Positions 1-5,983 of a stretch of DNA of 14,383 nt are shown piece by piece. The stretch is from assembly GCA_023254755.1 (NCBI GenBank), contig JALRKU010000203.1, positions 1 to 14,383 of the forward strand. Direction: 5' to 3'. The stretch's first letter is position 1. Every line of letters starts with the position of its first letter. Source of the stretch: Aeromicrobium sp. Lineage in GTDB: Bacteria > Actinomycetota > Actinomycetes > Propionibacteriales > Nocardioidaceae. The position numbers and the translations under genes were made by a program. The notes under the pieces were generated by a model. That model did no database searches, was not told where the DNA came from, and saw only the letters and a program-made list of their open reading frames with translations.

Positions 1-506
1 GCGAACCCGTGCGCCGGGCGCACGACCTGCAGGTCGAGCTCGACGAGGGTCCCTGCCTCGACGCCCTGGAGGACCCGACCGCGATCTACCAAGTGCACGA
101 CACCGCCGCCGACGAGCGCTGGCCGCGATGGAGCGCGGCGGTCGTCGAGCTCGGCTACCGCAGCGTGCTCAGCGTCCCGCTGGCGACGGCCTCGCGCCGC
201 TACGGGTCCCTCAACGTCTACGCCTCCAGGGTCGGTGCGTTCGACGAGGACGACATCGCGGTGACCACCGTCGTCGCGCGGCACGCCTCGGTCGCCCTCG
301 CCGCGAGCCGCGACCTCGAGGGCCTCCGCCGGGCGGTCGACGCCCGCAAGCTGATCGGCATCGCGATGGGGCTGCTCATGGAGCGCTACGGCATCGACTC
401 CGACCGCGCCTTCGACGTGCTGCGTCGGTACTCGCAGCAGCACAACGTGAAGCTGCGTGACGTCGCGCGGCTGGTCGTGGAGGGCCGCGGTCTTCCGCAG
501 GACTGA
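1..506 (+). CDS. GAF-ANTAR transcription antitermination regulator, C-terminal part
   Basis: Partial gene: the frame is open to the left edge of the window and the true start lies upstream. The GTG at position 9 falls inside the GAF domain and is probably not the start. Numbered from that GTG, residues 10-100 carry actinobacterial GAF signatures: EGPCLDAL, a DxxxDxRWPRW stretch, GYRSVLSVPL and GSLNVYA. Residues 106-159 form an ANTAR domain of three short helices with the typical RKLIGIAMGLLM and AFDVLRRYSQQ segments. ANTAR domains bind paired hairpins in nascent mRNA and prevent termination; the GAF part is expected to sense a small ligand or signal. The protein should be cytoplasmic. The target RNA is not visible here. 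The next gene starts 50 bases downstream and has its own promoter candidate, so the two are probably separate units. Family assignment is firm; the signal is unknown. Confidence 0.93.
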   Translation, partial: EPVRRAHDLQVELDEGPCLDALEDPTAIYQVHDTAADERWPRWSAAVVELGYRSVLSVPLATASRRYGSLNVYASRVGAFDEDDIAVTTVVARHASVALAASRDLEGLRRAVDARKLIGIAMGLLMERYGIDSDRAFDVLRRYSQQHNVKLRDVARLVVEGRGLPQD

Positions 507-529
507 TTGAGGCTCCTCGGCGCGGGTAC
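505..529 (+). promoter_or_regulatory. Sigma-B/F type promoter for the lipoprotein-NRAMP operon
   Basis: GATT (505-508), a 15-base spacer and GGGTAC (524-529) match the GNNT-N14-16-GGGTAC/T form known for Streptomyces sigma-B. The T of the -10 box is 30 bases before the ATG at 557. This leaves room for a short leader with the Shine-Dalgarno sequence GAGAGGAG at about 544-551. The spacing and the repeated use of this element elsewhere in the window support the call; transcription is inferred. Confidence 0.55.
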
Positions 530-556
530 GTCCCCGGCCGCCTGAGAGGAGCCGAG

Positions 557-1000
557 ATGTCGACCGAACCGTGCCGGCGGTGGTGCGTCCTGGCCGTCCT
601 CGGTGTCGTCGTCTCGATGGTGGCCGGCTGCGCCACGCTGCCCGACCCGTTGGAGGTCGCCGCCGGGGATCTCCTGTCCTCGGGAGCCACGGCCCGCCTG
701 ACGGCCGAGGAGCACGGCGCCGGGCACCTGACGTCGACCGCGGCGTCGGTGACGGTCGACGACGCCACGCGGGAGGTCGCCGCAGCGGCGCGGACGCTCG
801 CCGAGCTCGAGCTCACCGGACGACGCAGCGAGCTGCGGGACGTGCTGCTCTCCGAGGCGGTGACGCTCGCTGGCGACCTCCACGAGCTGGCCGACGCCGT
901 GGAGGCGGGCGACGACGAGCGGGTCGCCGAGTCGGCGACCGAGCTGGAGCGGCTCGATCGTCGGTTGAGCCGGCTCGAGGGTCGGGTGCGGTCGTCGTGA
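557..1000 (+). CDS. Predicted lipoprotein of unknown function
   Basis: 147 aa. The N-terminus has a short charged segment, a hydrophobic stretch (about 11-23) and the lipobox V22-A23-G24-C25, so it is expected to be lipidated at Cys25 and anchored on the outer face of the membrane. The mature part is rich in Ala, Glu, Leu and Arg and looks mostly helical, especially 75-145. No family is recognised. The ATG at 557 has a good upstream GAGAGGAG. Its TGA overlaps the GTG start of the NRAMP-like transporter by four bases (GTGA at 997-1000), so the two are probably translationally coupled. The lipoprotein may work with that transporter at the cell surface, for instance as an accessory or sensor subunit; this is inference from position only. 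Confidence 0.85.
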   Translation: MSTEPCRRWCVLAVLGVVVSMVAGCATLPDPLEVAAGDLLSSGATARLTAEEHGAGHLTSTAASVTVDDATREVAAAARTLAELELTGRRSELRDVLLSEAVTLAGDLHELADAVEAGDDERVAESATELERLDRRLSRLEGRVRSS

Positions 1001-2223
1001 ACAAGGTCTTCGGGGTCGCGCTCGGCGTGCTGACGGCGATCGGGGGGTTCGTCGACATCGGCGACCTGGTCACGAACGCCGTCGTCGGCTCGCGGTTCGG
1101 CATGTCGCTGGCATGGGTCGTGGTGGTCGGCGTCGCCGGCATCTGCGTGTTCGCCTCCATGTCGGGGCGGGTCACCGCGCTGAGCGGGCGCGCGACCTTC
1201 GAGATCATCCGTGAGCGGCTCGGACCGCGGGCCGCCCTGGCCAACCTCGTCGGGTCGTTCGCCATGACGTTCCTGACGCTGACGGCCGAGATCGGCGGCG
1301 TGGCCCTGGCGCTGCAGCTGCTCTGCGGCGTCGATCCCCGCCTCCTGGTGGTGCCCGTCGGGCTGGCGCTGTGGGTCGTCGTCTGGCGCGTGAGGTTCAC
1401 CGTGATGGAGAACGCGGCGGGGCTCCTCGGCCTGCTGCTCGTCGTCTTCCTCGTCGCCCTGGTCGTCCTCGCGCCCGACTGGTCCGAGCTCGGTCGCCAG
1501 GCCGTCTCGGGTGTCCCGTCCACCGAGTCACCGGTGACGTACTGCTACTACGCCGTCGCCCTGTTCGGCGCCGCGATGACGCCGTACGAGGTGTTCTTCT
1601 TCTCCTCGGGTGCGGTCGAGGAGCGCTGGACGCGCCGCGATCTCGGACTGTCGCGCCTCAACGTGCTGATCGGGTTCCCGCTGGGTGGTCTGCTGTCGCT
1701 CGGGATCGCGGGGTGCGCCGCGGCCGTCCTGCTGCCCGCCGGCGTGGGTGTCGCCAGCCTGTCGCAGGTGGTGCTTCCCGTGGCGACCGCGCTCGGTGTC
1801 GTCGGACTCGTCGTGGTCTCGCTCGGCGTGCTCGCCGCCACCACCGGCGCCGCGCTCGAGACCGCTCTGTCGTGCGGCTACGCCCTGGCGCAGTACACGG
1901 GTCGTCCGTGGGGCAAGCTCGTCGCGCCGATCCGGGCCCCGCACTTCCACGTGACGGTCGCCGGCGTCGTGCTCGTGGCCGCGCTGCTGCTGCTGACCGG
2001 GATCGACCCGATCATGGTCACGGAGTTCTCGGTCGTCTTCAGCGCCGTAGCGCTGCCGCTGACCTACCTGCCGATCCTGGTCGTCGCGAACGACCCCGAG
2101 TACGTCGGGGACCGCACCAACGGGCCGGTGCTGAACGCCGTCGCCCTCGCCTACCTCGTGGTGATCCTGGTGGCCGCGGTCGCGGCGATCCCGCTGCTGG
2201 TGCTCACCCGGATGGGAGCCTGA
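997..2223 (+). CDS. Divergent NRAMP-family divalent metal transporter-like protein
   Basis: 408 aa from the GTG at 997, which overlaps the previous stop; the frame stays open further upstream but only as a shadow of the lipoprotein gene. It has about ten to eleven hydrophobic segments and a recognisable NRAMP layout. Helix 1 carries D20-I-G-D23 where canonical manganese/iron transporters have DPGN. Helix 6 reads GAAMTPYE (about 191-198) where the family has GATVMPHN, so with an ungapped alignment Met becomes Thr195, His becomes Tyr197 and Asn becomes Glu198. These are the metal-coordinating positions. Substrate choice may therefore differ from manganese; NRAMP relatives lacking the Met (for example the NRMT magnesium transporters) are known to prefer other ions. 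The substrate here is not predictable. It is embedded in an operon with a lipoprotein and two PRC-barrel-like proteins. Confidence 0.85.
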   Translation: MNKVFGVALGVLTAIGGFVDIGDLVTNAVVGSRFGMSLAWVVVVGVAGICVFASMSGRVTALSGRATFEIIRERLGPRAALANLVGSFAMTFLTLTAEIGGVALALQLLCGVDPRLLVVPVGLALWVVVWRVRFTVMENAAGLLGLLLVVFLVALVVLAPDWSELGRQAVSGVPSTESPVTYCYYAVALFGAAMTPYEVFFFSSGAVEERWTRRDLGLSRLNVLIGFPLGGLLSLGIAGCAAAVLLPAGVGVASLSQVVLPVATALGVVGLVVVSLGVLAATTGAALETALSCGYALAQYTGRPWGKLVAPIRAPHFHVTVAGVVLVAALLLLTGIDPIMVTEFSVVFSAVALPLTYLPILVVANDPEYVGDRTNGPVLNAVALAYLVVILVAAVAAIPLLVLTRMGA

Positions 2224-2224
2224 G

Positions 2225-2608
2225 ATGCCCGATCGACCGTTGCCACCTCATCCCGTCGCCGACGGACGGGTGCTGGACGCCAACATCCACCTCCTCGACC
2301 GAGCGGTCCTGGACCGCGACGGTGTCCCCGTCCTGGCGGTCGACGACGTCGAGATCGACTGGCCGGACGACGGTGGCCCGGTGCTGCTGACGTCGCTCGT
2401 GCTGGGCTCGGGCCTGACGAGCAGGTTCTTCGGTGCTCACCAGCCACGGCACACGCGACTCACGGTCGACTGGCGCGAGGTCGTCGACGTCGGCAGCGCG
2501 GTGCAGCTGGGAGCCGACCGCGATGACCTGGACGCCACGTGGCACGAGCGCTGGCTCCGTGACCGGGTCGTCGGTCGGATCCCGGGAGGTCGCCATGATC
2601 CTCGGTGA
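2225..2608 (+). CDS. PRC-barrel-like protein, first of two
   Basis: 127 aa. The ATG is one base past the transporter stop (TGAG-ATG) with GGGAGCC just upstream. Residues about 18-97 look like a small beta-barrel: alternating hydrophobic strands, a DRDGVPVLAVDDVEI hairpin typical of PRC-barrel entries, and a later WREVVDVG strand. The last 30 residues are charged with two Trp and end in a basic tail. No signal peptide or membrane segment is seen, so it should be cytoplasmic. PRC barrels are small adaptor domains found in RNA-processing, photosynthetic and transport-associated proteins. Being co-transcribed with the NRAMP-like transporter, it may act as a cytosolic regulatory partner; this is inferred. 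The barrel assignment is by eye and moderately sure; the gene itself is well supported by operon spacing. Confidence 0.7.
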   Translation: MPDRPLPPHPVADGRVLDANIHLLDRAVLDRDGVPVLAVDDVEIDWPDDGGPVLLTSLVLGSGLTSRFFGAHQPRHTRLTVDWREVVDVGSAVQLGADRDDLDATWHERWLRDRVVGRIPGGRHDPR

Positions 2609-2927
2609 GCTGCTGTCCCGCCCGGTCGAGTGCGAGGGCACGCGGTGCGGGGTCGTCATCGATGCCCGGTTCGTCCTGCGCGGGCCTCTGCGCGGCGGGG
2701 TCCTGGCGACCCCGGAGCTGGTCGGCCTTGTCGTCGGGCCCCGCGACGGCGCCGCCTTCCTCGGCTACGAACGCCGGGAGCAGGCCCGGCCCGCCGTGCT
2801 CAACCGGTTCTTCGCACGCCGGCAGCGCGGCAGCTTCCTCGTGGACGTCGCCGACGTCGAGTCGGTGGGCGAGACGGTGACCCTCCGCCCCGGCTTCACC
2901 CGCTACTCAGTGGAACTTCCCGATTGA
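2595..2927 (+). CDS. PRC-barrel-like protein, second of two
   Basis: 110 aa. The ATG at 2595 lies inside the end of the previous gene (14-base overlap) and has a strong GGGAGGT six bases upstream, which decides this start over earlier in-frame codons. The beginning MILGELLSRPVE, then GTRCGVVIDARFVL, is a classic PRC-barrel entry (strand, Gly-rich turn, strand). A further GSFLVDVADVESV strand pair lies near residue 85. A middle segment (about 50-75) with YERREQARPAVLNRFFARRQ is basic and may bind a partner or membrane surface. It is cytoplasmic by sequence. As the last gene of the lipoprotein-transporter-PRC-PRC operon it probably pairs with the upstream PRC protein; a hetero-dimer acting on the transporter is a guess. 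Confidence 0.72.
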   Translation: MILGELLSRPVECEGTRCGVVIDARFVLRGPLRGGVLATPELVGLVVGPRDGAAFLGYERREQARPAVLNRFFARRQRGSFLVDVADVESVGETVTLRPGFTRYSVELPD

Positions 2928-2963
2928 CGTGAGACAGGCCGTCGCATCGGGTACCCCCTGACC

Positions 2964-2993
2964 GCGGCCCTGTTGAGCACCCAGCAGGGTCGC
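2964..2993 (+). terminator. Hairpin terminator after the NRAMP/PRC operon
   Basis: Bases 2964-2975 pair with 2982-2993 as a 12-bp stem with two G-U wobbles and a 6-base loop (AGCACC). It starts 37 bases after the last stop of the operon. There is no T tract, which is usual for terminators of GC-rich actinomycetes. Function is inferred from stem strength and position. Confidence 0.55.
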
Positions 2994-3017
2994 GCACGGG
3001 CGGCTCGGCGGGTCCCC

Positions 3018-3023
3018 TAGGAT
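3018..3023 (+). promoter_or_regulatory. Possible -10 box for the zinc-ribbon gene
   Basis: TAGGAT matches the actinobacterial TANNNT -10 element. It lies 25 bases past the preceding terminator stem and about 65 bases before the GTG at 3089. No convincing -35 is seen, so this is tentative. Confidence 0.3.
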
Positions 3024-3088
3024 CGTCTCGAACCGCTGATGCAGCCGGCGGCGAGGTTCCTTCATTTCCTGCGAGGACGTCCCGCCGC

Positions 3089-3229
3089 GTGAGTGAGCTG
3101 ATCACGACCTGCCCCCGCTGTGGTGAGCACACCGCCGTCTGTCTGGGCGGCGAGCCCGGCCATCGCCTGTACTCGTGCGTCGCGTGCGACGCCGAGCTCG
3201 GCGAGGACGAGGTGTGCGCATCGACGTGA
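3089..3229 (+). CDS. Small zinc-ribbon protein
   Basis: 46 aa, GTG start at 3089 with GAGGA about 11 bases upstream, ending TGA at 3227-3229. It contains C8-P-R-C11-G and C30-V-A-C33, the two knuckles of a zinc ribbon, plus C18 and C43 and two His (14, 25). This spacing (CxxC, 18 residues, CxxC) is typical of small rubredoxin-like or ribbon proteins that bind one zinc and often contact RNA, DNA or a protein partner. No membrane segment is present and the protein is cytoplasmic. It sits just ahead of the 53-aa Pro/Asp-rich gene but that gene has its own promoter candidate. Coding is supported by the paired Cys knuckles; the partner is unknown. Confidence 0.7.
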   Translation: MSELITTCPRCGEHTAVCLGGEPGHRLYSCVACDAELGEDEVCAST

Positions 3230-3242
3230 CGTGGAGGGGTAC
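3218..3242 (+). promoter_or_regulatory. Sigma-B/F type promoter for the Pro/Asp-rich microprotein
   Basis: GCAT (3218-3221), a 15-base spacer and GGGTAC (3237-3242). The T at 3240 is exactly 12 bases before the ATG at 3252, the same offset as at three other GGGTAC promoters here, and predicts a leaderless or nearly leaderless mRNA. The -35 overlaps the end of the zinc-ribbon gene. Confidence 0.5.
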
Positions 3243-3251
3243 GTGCTCGTC

Positions 3252-3413
3252 ATGACCACTCCACCGTCAGAGCCCGTCACCGACCCGGACGACGACGTGC
3301 CGGAGATCCCCAAGCCGAAGGATCCCGACGCAGCGCCCGCCGCCCAGCCCGACGACCAGCCGGTCCAGGTCGATCCGGGCGACCTCCCCGACGTCCCGTC
3401 CGCTCGACGGTGA
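3252..3413 (+). CDS. Proline- and aspartate-rich microprotein
   Basis: 53 aa. Fourteen Pro and eleven Asp, no aromatic residue and no Cys: it should be intrinsically disordered and acidic, with a short basic end (ARR). No family is recognised. Two starts are possible: GTG at 3243, five bases after a GGAGG, and ATG at 3252. I prefer 3252 because the GGGTAC box upstream has the same 12-base offset to the start as other genes in the window; GGAGG may be part of the promoter spacer instead. It is separated from the convergent helical gene by a strong hairpin. A second disordered acidic protein under the same kind of promoter lies at 9218-9427, suggesting a shared stress role, which is speculative. 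Confidence 0.55.
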   Translation: MTTPPSEPVTDPDDDVPEIPKPKDPDAAPAAQPDDQPVQVDPGDLPDVPSARR

Positions 3414-3440
3414 GACGAGACGCGGGTCCTGGCGGTCGAC

Positions 3441-3481
3441 GCACGGGCAGGTGGCCATTCCCCGGGTGCGCCTGTCCGTGC
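3441..3481. terminator. Bidirectional terminator hairpin between convergent genes
   Basis: GCACGGGCAGG (3441-3451) pairs with CCTGTCCGTGC (3471-3481) over 11 bp with one G-U wobble, around a 19-base GC-rich loop. It lies 27 bases after the stop of the plus-strand microprotein and 8 bases beyond the stop of the minus-strand gene at 3490, so it can end both transcripts. No T tract. Confidence 0.6.
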
Positions 3482-3489
3482 CTCCGCCG

Positions 3490-3951
3490 TCAGGAACCGA
3501 AGGCGCGCTCCGCGGCTCGCTCGTGGAGGGCTGACAGCTCGTCGAGCTGACGCAGCCCCTGGTCGAGGAGGCGCTGGAGCTCGGGGCGGTCGAGTCGCGG
3601 GGAGTGCAGCATGGCGCGCCAGCCCGCGACCTTTCCGGCCACCGCGTCGTGCATCGCCTCGAGATCGACCACGTCGGTCAGCGGCGTGCGGCGCAGCAGG
3701 TCCCCGTTGGGCTTGAGCCGGCCCACGCGCTCTCCGATCCTCGCGACCGTGGCGATCAGGGCCGGGTCGGACGACCCCAGGGCCTCGACCATGTCCACGA
3801 GGCTCCGGCGCTCCTCGACGAGCTCGCGGCGGATGCGGCCGACGACCTCTCGGGCGTCTCGATCCCACAGGTTCTCGCCCCGACCGAACAGCTCGATGCC
3901 CGCAGCGGCGCCGGTCAGGTGGATGCGCAGGTGGTGCGCGAGCAGGTCCAT
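3490..3951 (-). CDS. Conserved helical protein of unknown function
   Basis: 153 aa starting MDLLAHHLRIHLTGAAAG. The frame is open further upstream, but the ATG at 3951 is chosen because GGGTAC lies at the fixed 12-base offset seen at other promoters here, and the hydrophobic-charged periodicity starts at this Met. The protein appears all-helical, with regular heptad-like Leu and charged residues from 25 to 150, a PNGDLLRRTPLTD turn near the middle, and no signal peptide. It resembles a small hypothetical family of actinomycetes whose members begin with HHLRxHLTGA; I know no assigned function. The paired His at the N-terminus recall hemerythrin or ferritin-like helices, but no complete metal motif is seen. 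Divergent from the stress dehydrogenase at 4113. Confidence 0.8.
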   Translation of the reverse strand: MDLLAHHLRIHLTGAAAGIELFGRGENLWDRDAREVVGRIRRELVEERRSLVDMVEALGSSDPALIATVARIGERVGRLKPNGDLLRRTPLTDVVDLEAMHDAVAGKVAGWRAMLHSPRLDRPELQRLLDQGLRQLDELSALHERAAERAFGS

Positions 3952-3960
3952 GCCCTGGCC

Positions 3961-3985
3961 GTACCCCGGCCGTGGACGAGCATGC
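3961..3985 (-). promoter_or_regulatory. Sigma-B/F type promoter for the helical protein
   Basis: On the minus strand GCAT (3985-3982), 15 bases and GGGTAC (3966-3961). The T at 3963 is 12 bases before the ATG at 3951. The eleven bases GCCGGGGTACG are identical to those of the promoter at 8514-8524. Confidence 0.5.
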
Positions 3986-4045
3986 GCGGCCTCGTCCCGC
4001 GCAGGTTCGGTCCAGACGCGGCGTCGGACGGCGCATGACGACGAG

Positions 4046-4088
4046 GTCACGGGGGAACGCCCTCGGGGTCCCTGTCACGGGACGTTCC
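4046..4088. repeat. Repeats upstream of the short-chain dehydrogenase
   Basis: GTCACGGG occurs twice as a direct repeat (4046-4053 and 4074-4081, 28 bases apart). A 6-bp inverted pair, GGAACG at 4054-4059 and CGTTCC at 4083-4088, overlaps them. These lie 25-67 bases before the GTG at 4113, where an operator or promoter would be expected. No clear -10 was found. Chance is possible in such GC-rich DNA. Confidence 0.25.
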
Positions 4089-4112
4089 GACCGACGAGGA
4101 CGAGGAGACACC

Positions 4113-4970
4113 GTGAACGACGCCTTCCCCGAGCAGCAGCAGGAGCCCCCGGGCCTCACCGACGAGATGGATCCGGTGCCCGACCATGGGGAGCAGACGT
4201 ACGAGGGCCACGGCCGGCTCGAGAACAAGGTCGCCCTGATCACCGGCGGCGACTCCGGCATCGGCCGCGCGGTCGCCCTCGCCTACGCGCGCGAGGGCGC
4301 CGACGTCGCGATCACGCACCTGCCCGAGGAGTGGCAGGACGCCGACGCGACGGCCGCTCTCGTGGACGCCGCCGGACGCCGCGCGCTGACGATCGAGGCC
4401 GACCTGCGCGACAGCTCGGTCGCGGACGAGGTCGTGCGGCGCACCGTCGACGAGCTGGGGCGACTCGACGTCCTGGTCAACAACGCCGGCTTCCAGATGG
4501 CCCGCGACGCCGGCATCGAGGACCTCTCGGACGAGCGGCTGGACCGGACGTTCAAGACGAACCTCTACGCGCTGTTCTGGCTCGTCCGCGCGGCCGTGCC
4601 CCACCTGCGCGAGACCCGCGGGTCCATCATCAACAACGCGTCGATCCAGGCGTACGAGCCGTCGACCTCCCTGCTGGACTACGCCTCGACCAAGGCCGCC
4701 ATCAACAACGTGACCGTCAACCTCGCCGCCGAGCTCGGTGGCGACGGCATCCGGGTGAACGCCGTGGCGCCCGGTCCGATCTGGACGCCGCTGCAGCCGG
4801 CCACCCAGCCCCCGGAGAAGGTCGCCGCCTTCGGCACGGACACGCCGCTGGGGCGGGCCGGGCAGCCGGCCGAGGTCGCACCGGCATTCGTCTTCCTGGC
4901 GTCGGACCGGGACGCGAGCTACGTGTCCGGGACGGTGCTCGGCGTGACCGGCGGCAAGCCCGTCTTCTGA
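4113..4970 (+). CDS. Short-chain dehydrogenase, general stress protein 39/YghA type
   Basis: 285 aa from GTG 4113, preceded by GACGAGGAGA. The N-terminal 35 residues (EQQQEPPGLTDEMDPVPDHGEQTYEGHGRL) form the extension typical of the GSP39/YdaD and YghA group of SDR proteins. The Rossmann part has TGGDSGIG (44-51) for NAD(P), NNAG, the catalytic Ser177, Tyr190 and Lys194 (YxxxK), and the C-terminal SGTVLGVTGG. The protein is cytosolic and complete. Members are oxidoreductases of uncertain substrate; in Bacillus subtilis the GSP39 relative belongs to the sigma-B general stress regulon. The gene lies next to a sigma-B/F type sigma gene here, but I see no GGGTAC box in front of it. It is divergent from the helical gene and followed by hairpins. 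Confidence 0.93.
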   Translation: MNDAFPEQQQEPPGLTDEMDPVPDHGEQTYEGHGRLENKVALITGGDSGIGRAVALAYAREGADVAITHLPEEWQDADATAALVDAAGRRALTIEADLRDSSVADEVVRRTVDELGRLDVLVNNAGFQMARDAGIEDLSDERLDRTFKTNLYALFWLVRAAVPHLRETRGSIINNASIQAYEPSTSLLDYASTKAAINNVTVNLAAELGGDGIRVNAVAPGPIWTPLQPATQPPEKVAAFGTDTPLGRAGQPAEVAPAFVFLASDRDASYVSGTVLGVTGGKPVF

Positions 4971-4988
4971 CGGCCCGTCATCTGACGG
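4959..4988 (+). repeat. Tandem 15-bp hairpin repeat spanning the dehydrogenase stop
   Basis: CCCGTCTTCTGACGG (4959-4973) is followed directly by CCCGTCATCTGACGG (4974-4988), one mismatch. Each copy can fold as CCGTC-4 bases-GACGG, and the TGA stop lies in the first loop/stem. It looks like a recent tandem duplication of the gene end, possibly part of a compound terminator with the hairpin at 4991-5008. Confidence 0.6.
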
Positions 4989-4990
4989 CA

Positions 4991-5008
4991 CGCTGCCGAC
5001 CGGCAGCG
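4991..5008 (+). terminator. Hairpin terminator after the dehydrogenase
   Basis: CGCTGCC (4991-4997) and GGCAGCG (5002-5008) form a perfect 7-bp stem with a GACC loop, 20 bases after the stop. No T tract. Confidence 0.45.
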
Positions 5009-5221
5009 GCGGGGCGGTCGACCCACCAGGTCGGCGGTGCCTCGCCGCTGCCCTCGACCGGCGGCCGCTGGTCCAACCCCTGCGCCTACCCCAGCCGCGG
5101 AGGTTCATGCAGGCGTCTTCTCGGGCGGTCGCGACGGTTGTGTTCAGGTGCCGGACGTGCTTTCGTGGAGGGCGAGGTTCAACACAGAGCCCCAACCAGG
5201 CAACATCTTCTGGGGGGCACG
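5009..5221 (+). other. Leader region of the sigma factor gene
   Basis: About 210 bases without a supported gene. It is locally less GC-rich near 5125-5215. I found no GGGTAC or clear TANNNT box, so the promoter of the sigma gene is not identified. GGGGGGC just before the ATG at 5222 serves as ribosome binding site. The length of the spacer suggests a regulated leader, but no defined structure was recognised. Confidence 0.4.
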
Positions 5222-5983
5222 ATGTCCACCTTTCCTGACCTCGACGACACGACCCGAGAGCTGCTGGCCGATGCGGCCGCCGCCTCACCCGCACGACGGC
5301 AGGTGATCCAGAACCACGTCGTGGTCGTGAACCTCGCGATGGCTCACCGGCTCGCCCGCCGGTACCGCGGCCGCGGGGTGTCCGACGACGACCTCGAGCA
5401 GGTCGCCCGGCTCGGCCTGCTGAAGGCCGTGCGGCGCTTCGACCCGGATGCCCGGTCGTTCGCCGCCTACGCCGTCCCGACGATCTTGGGCGAGCTGCGC
5501 CGCTACTTCCGGGACCACGCATGGGGCGTCCGGCCCGGTCGCCACCTCCAGGACGTGCAGGCCGCGGCCCGGACGGCCCGCGACGACCTGCGTGCCGGAG
5601 ACGGCCACGAGCCCTCGGTCGCCGAGGTCGCCGAGCTCATCGGGGAGACCGAGGTGAGCGTCCGCGAGGCCGACTCGGTCGTCGGAGCGTACGCTCCGCA
5701 GTCCCTCGACGCCCCGACGCCGGGCGGTGAGCGGTCCTTCGGGGACTCGCTGGGCATGGACGACGCCGCGCTCCTTCACGCGGAGGACCTGCAGGCTGTC
5801 GCCCCGACGCTGCGGGACCTCGACCTGGTCGACCGTCAGCTGCTGCACATGCGGTTCGTCGAGGACCGCACCCAGGCCGACATCGGCCGCGAGCTCGGCA
5901 TCTCCCAGATGCAGGTGTCGCGCCGCCTCGCCGCGGTGCTCCAGAGGATCCGTGACCGCATGGGACTGCAGGTCCCGGCGTGA
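5222..5983 (+). CDS. RNA polymerase sigma factor, SigB/SigF/SigG family (group 3)
   Basis: 253 aa. Region 2 (about 25-115) has NHVVVVNLAMAHRLARRY, SDDDLEQVARLGLLKAVRRFDP and AVPTILGELRRYFRDHAWGVR, the hallmarks of the SigB/F group. Region 3 (about 115-175) contains a helix-turn-helix around EPSVAEVAELIGETEVSV. Region 4 (about 200-250) ends with TQADIGRELGISQMQVSRR, the -35 recognition helix-turn-helix. Length matches the family. The factor directs polymerase to stress promoters of the type GNNT-N14-16-GGGTAC/T, and six such sites lie in this window. Usually such factors are held by an RsbW/UsfX-type anti-sigma kinase encoded next door; none is present here, so control must come from elsewhere or from the overlapping small gene. 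The ATG has GGGGGGC upstream. Confidence 0.95.
   Translation: MSTFPDLDDTTRELLADAAAASPARRQVIQNHVVVVNLAMAHRLARRYRGRGVSDDDLEQVARLGLLKAVRRFDPDARSFAAYAVPTILGELRRYFRDHAWGVRPGRHLQDVQAAARTARDDLRAGDGHEPSVAEVAELIGETEVSVREADSVVGAYAPQSLDAPTPGGERSFGDSLGMDDAALLHAEDLQAVAPTLRDLDLVDRQLLHMRFVEDRTQADIGRELGISQMQVSRRLAAVLQRIRDRMGLQVPA

Noticed and set aside
571..996. Long Arg-rich upstream extension of the NRAMP-like gene
   Set aside because: It is the shifted frame of the lipoprotein gene; hydrophobic NRAMP sequence begins only at the GTG at 997.
2949..2956. Seventh GGGTAC, within the palindrome GGGTACCC, as a sigma-B/F promoter
   Set aside because: No GNNT at 14-16 bases on either strand, and a terminator stem lies directly downstream on the plus strand. 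Kept out of the promoter set.
3062..4261. 399-aa minus-strand frame covering the zinc-ribbon and microprotein genes
   Set aside because: Low-complexity Arg/Pro/Ser translation with no family pattern, typical of antisense frames in GC-rich DNA; it overlaps recognised genes on both strands.
5125..5165. GTGT/GTTC motifs upstream of the sigma gene as an autoregulatory promoter
   Set aside because: No GGGTA-like -10 at 14-16 bases; autoregulation cannot be supported from the sequence.
3611..5221. N-terminal extension of the sigma factor to about 790 aa
   Set aside because: It runs through the dehydrogenase in another frame; sigma similarity starts shortly after the ATG at 5222, which has a ribosome site.
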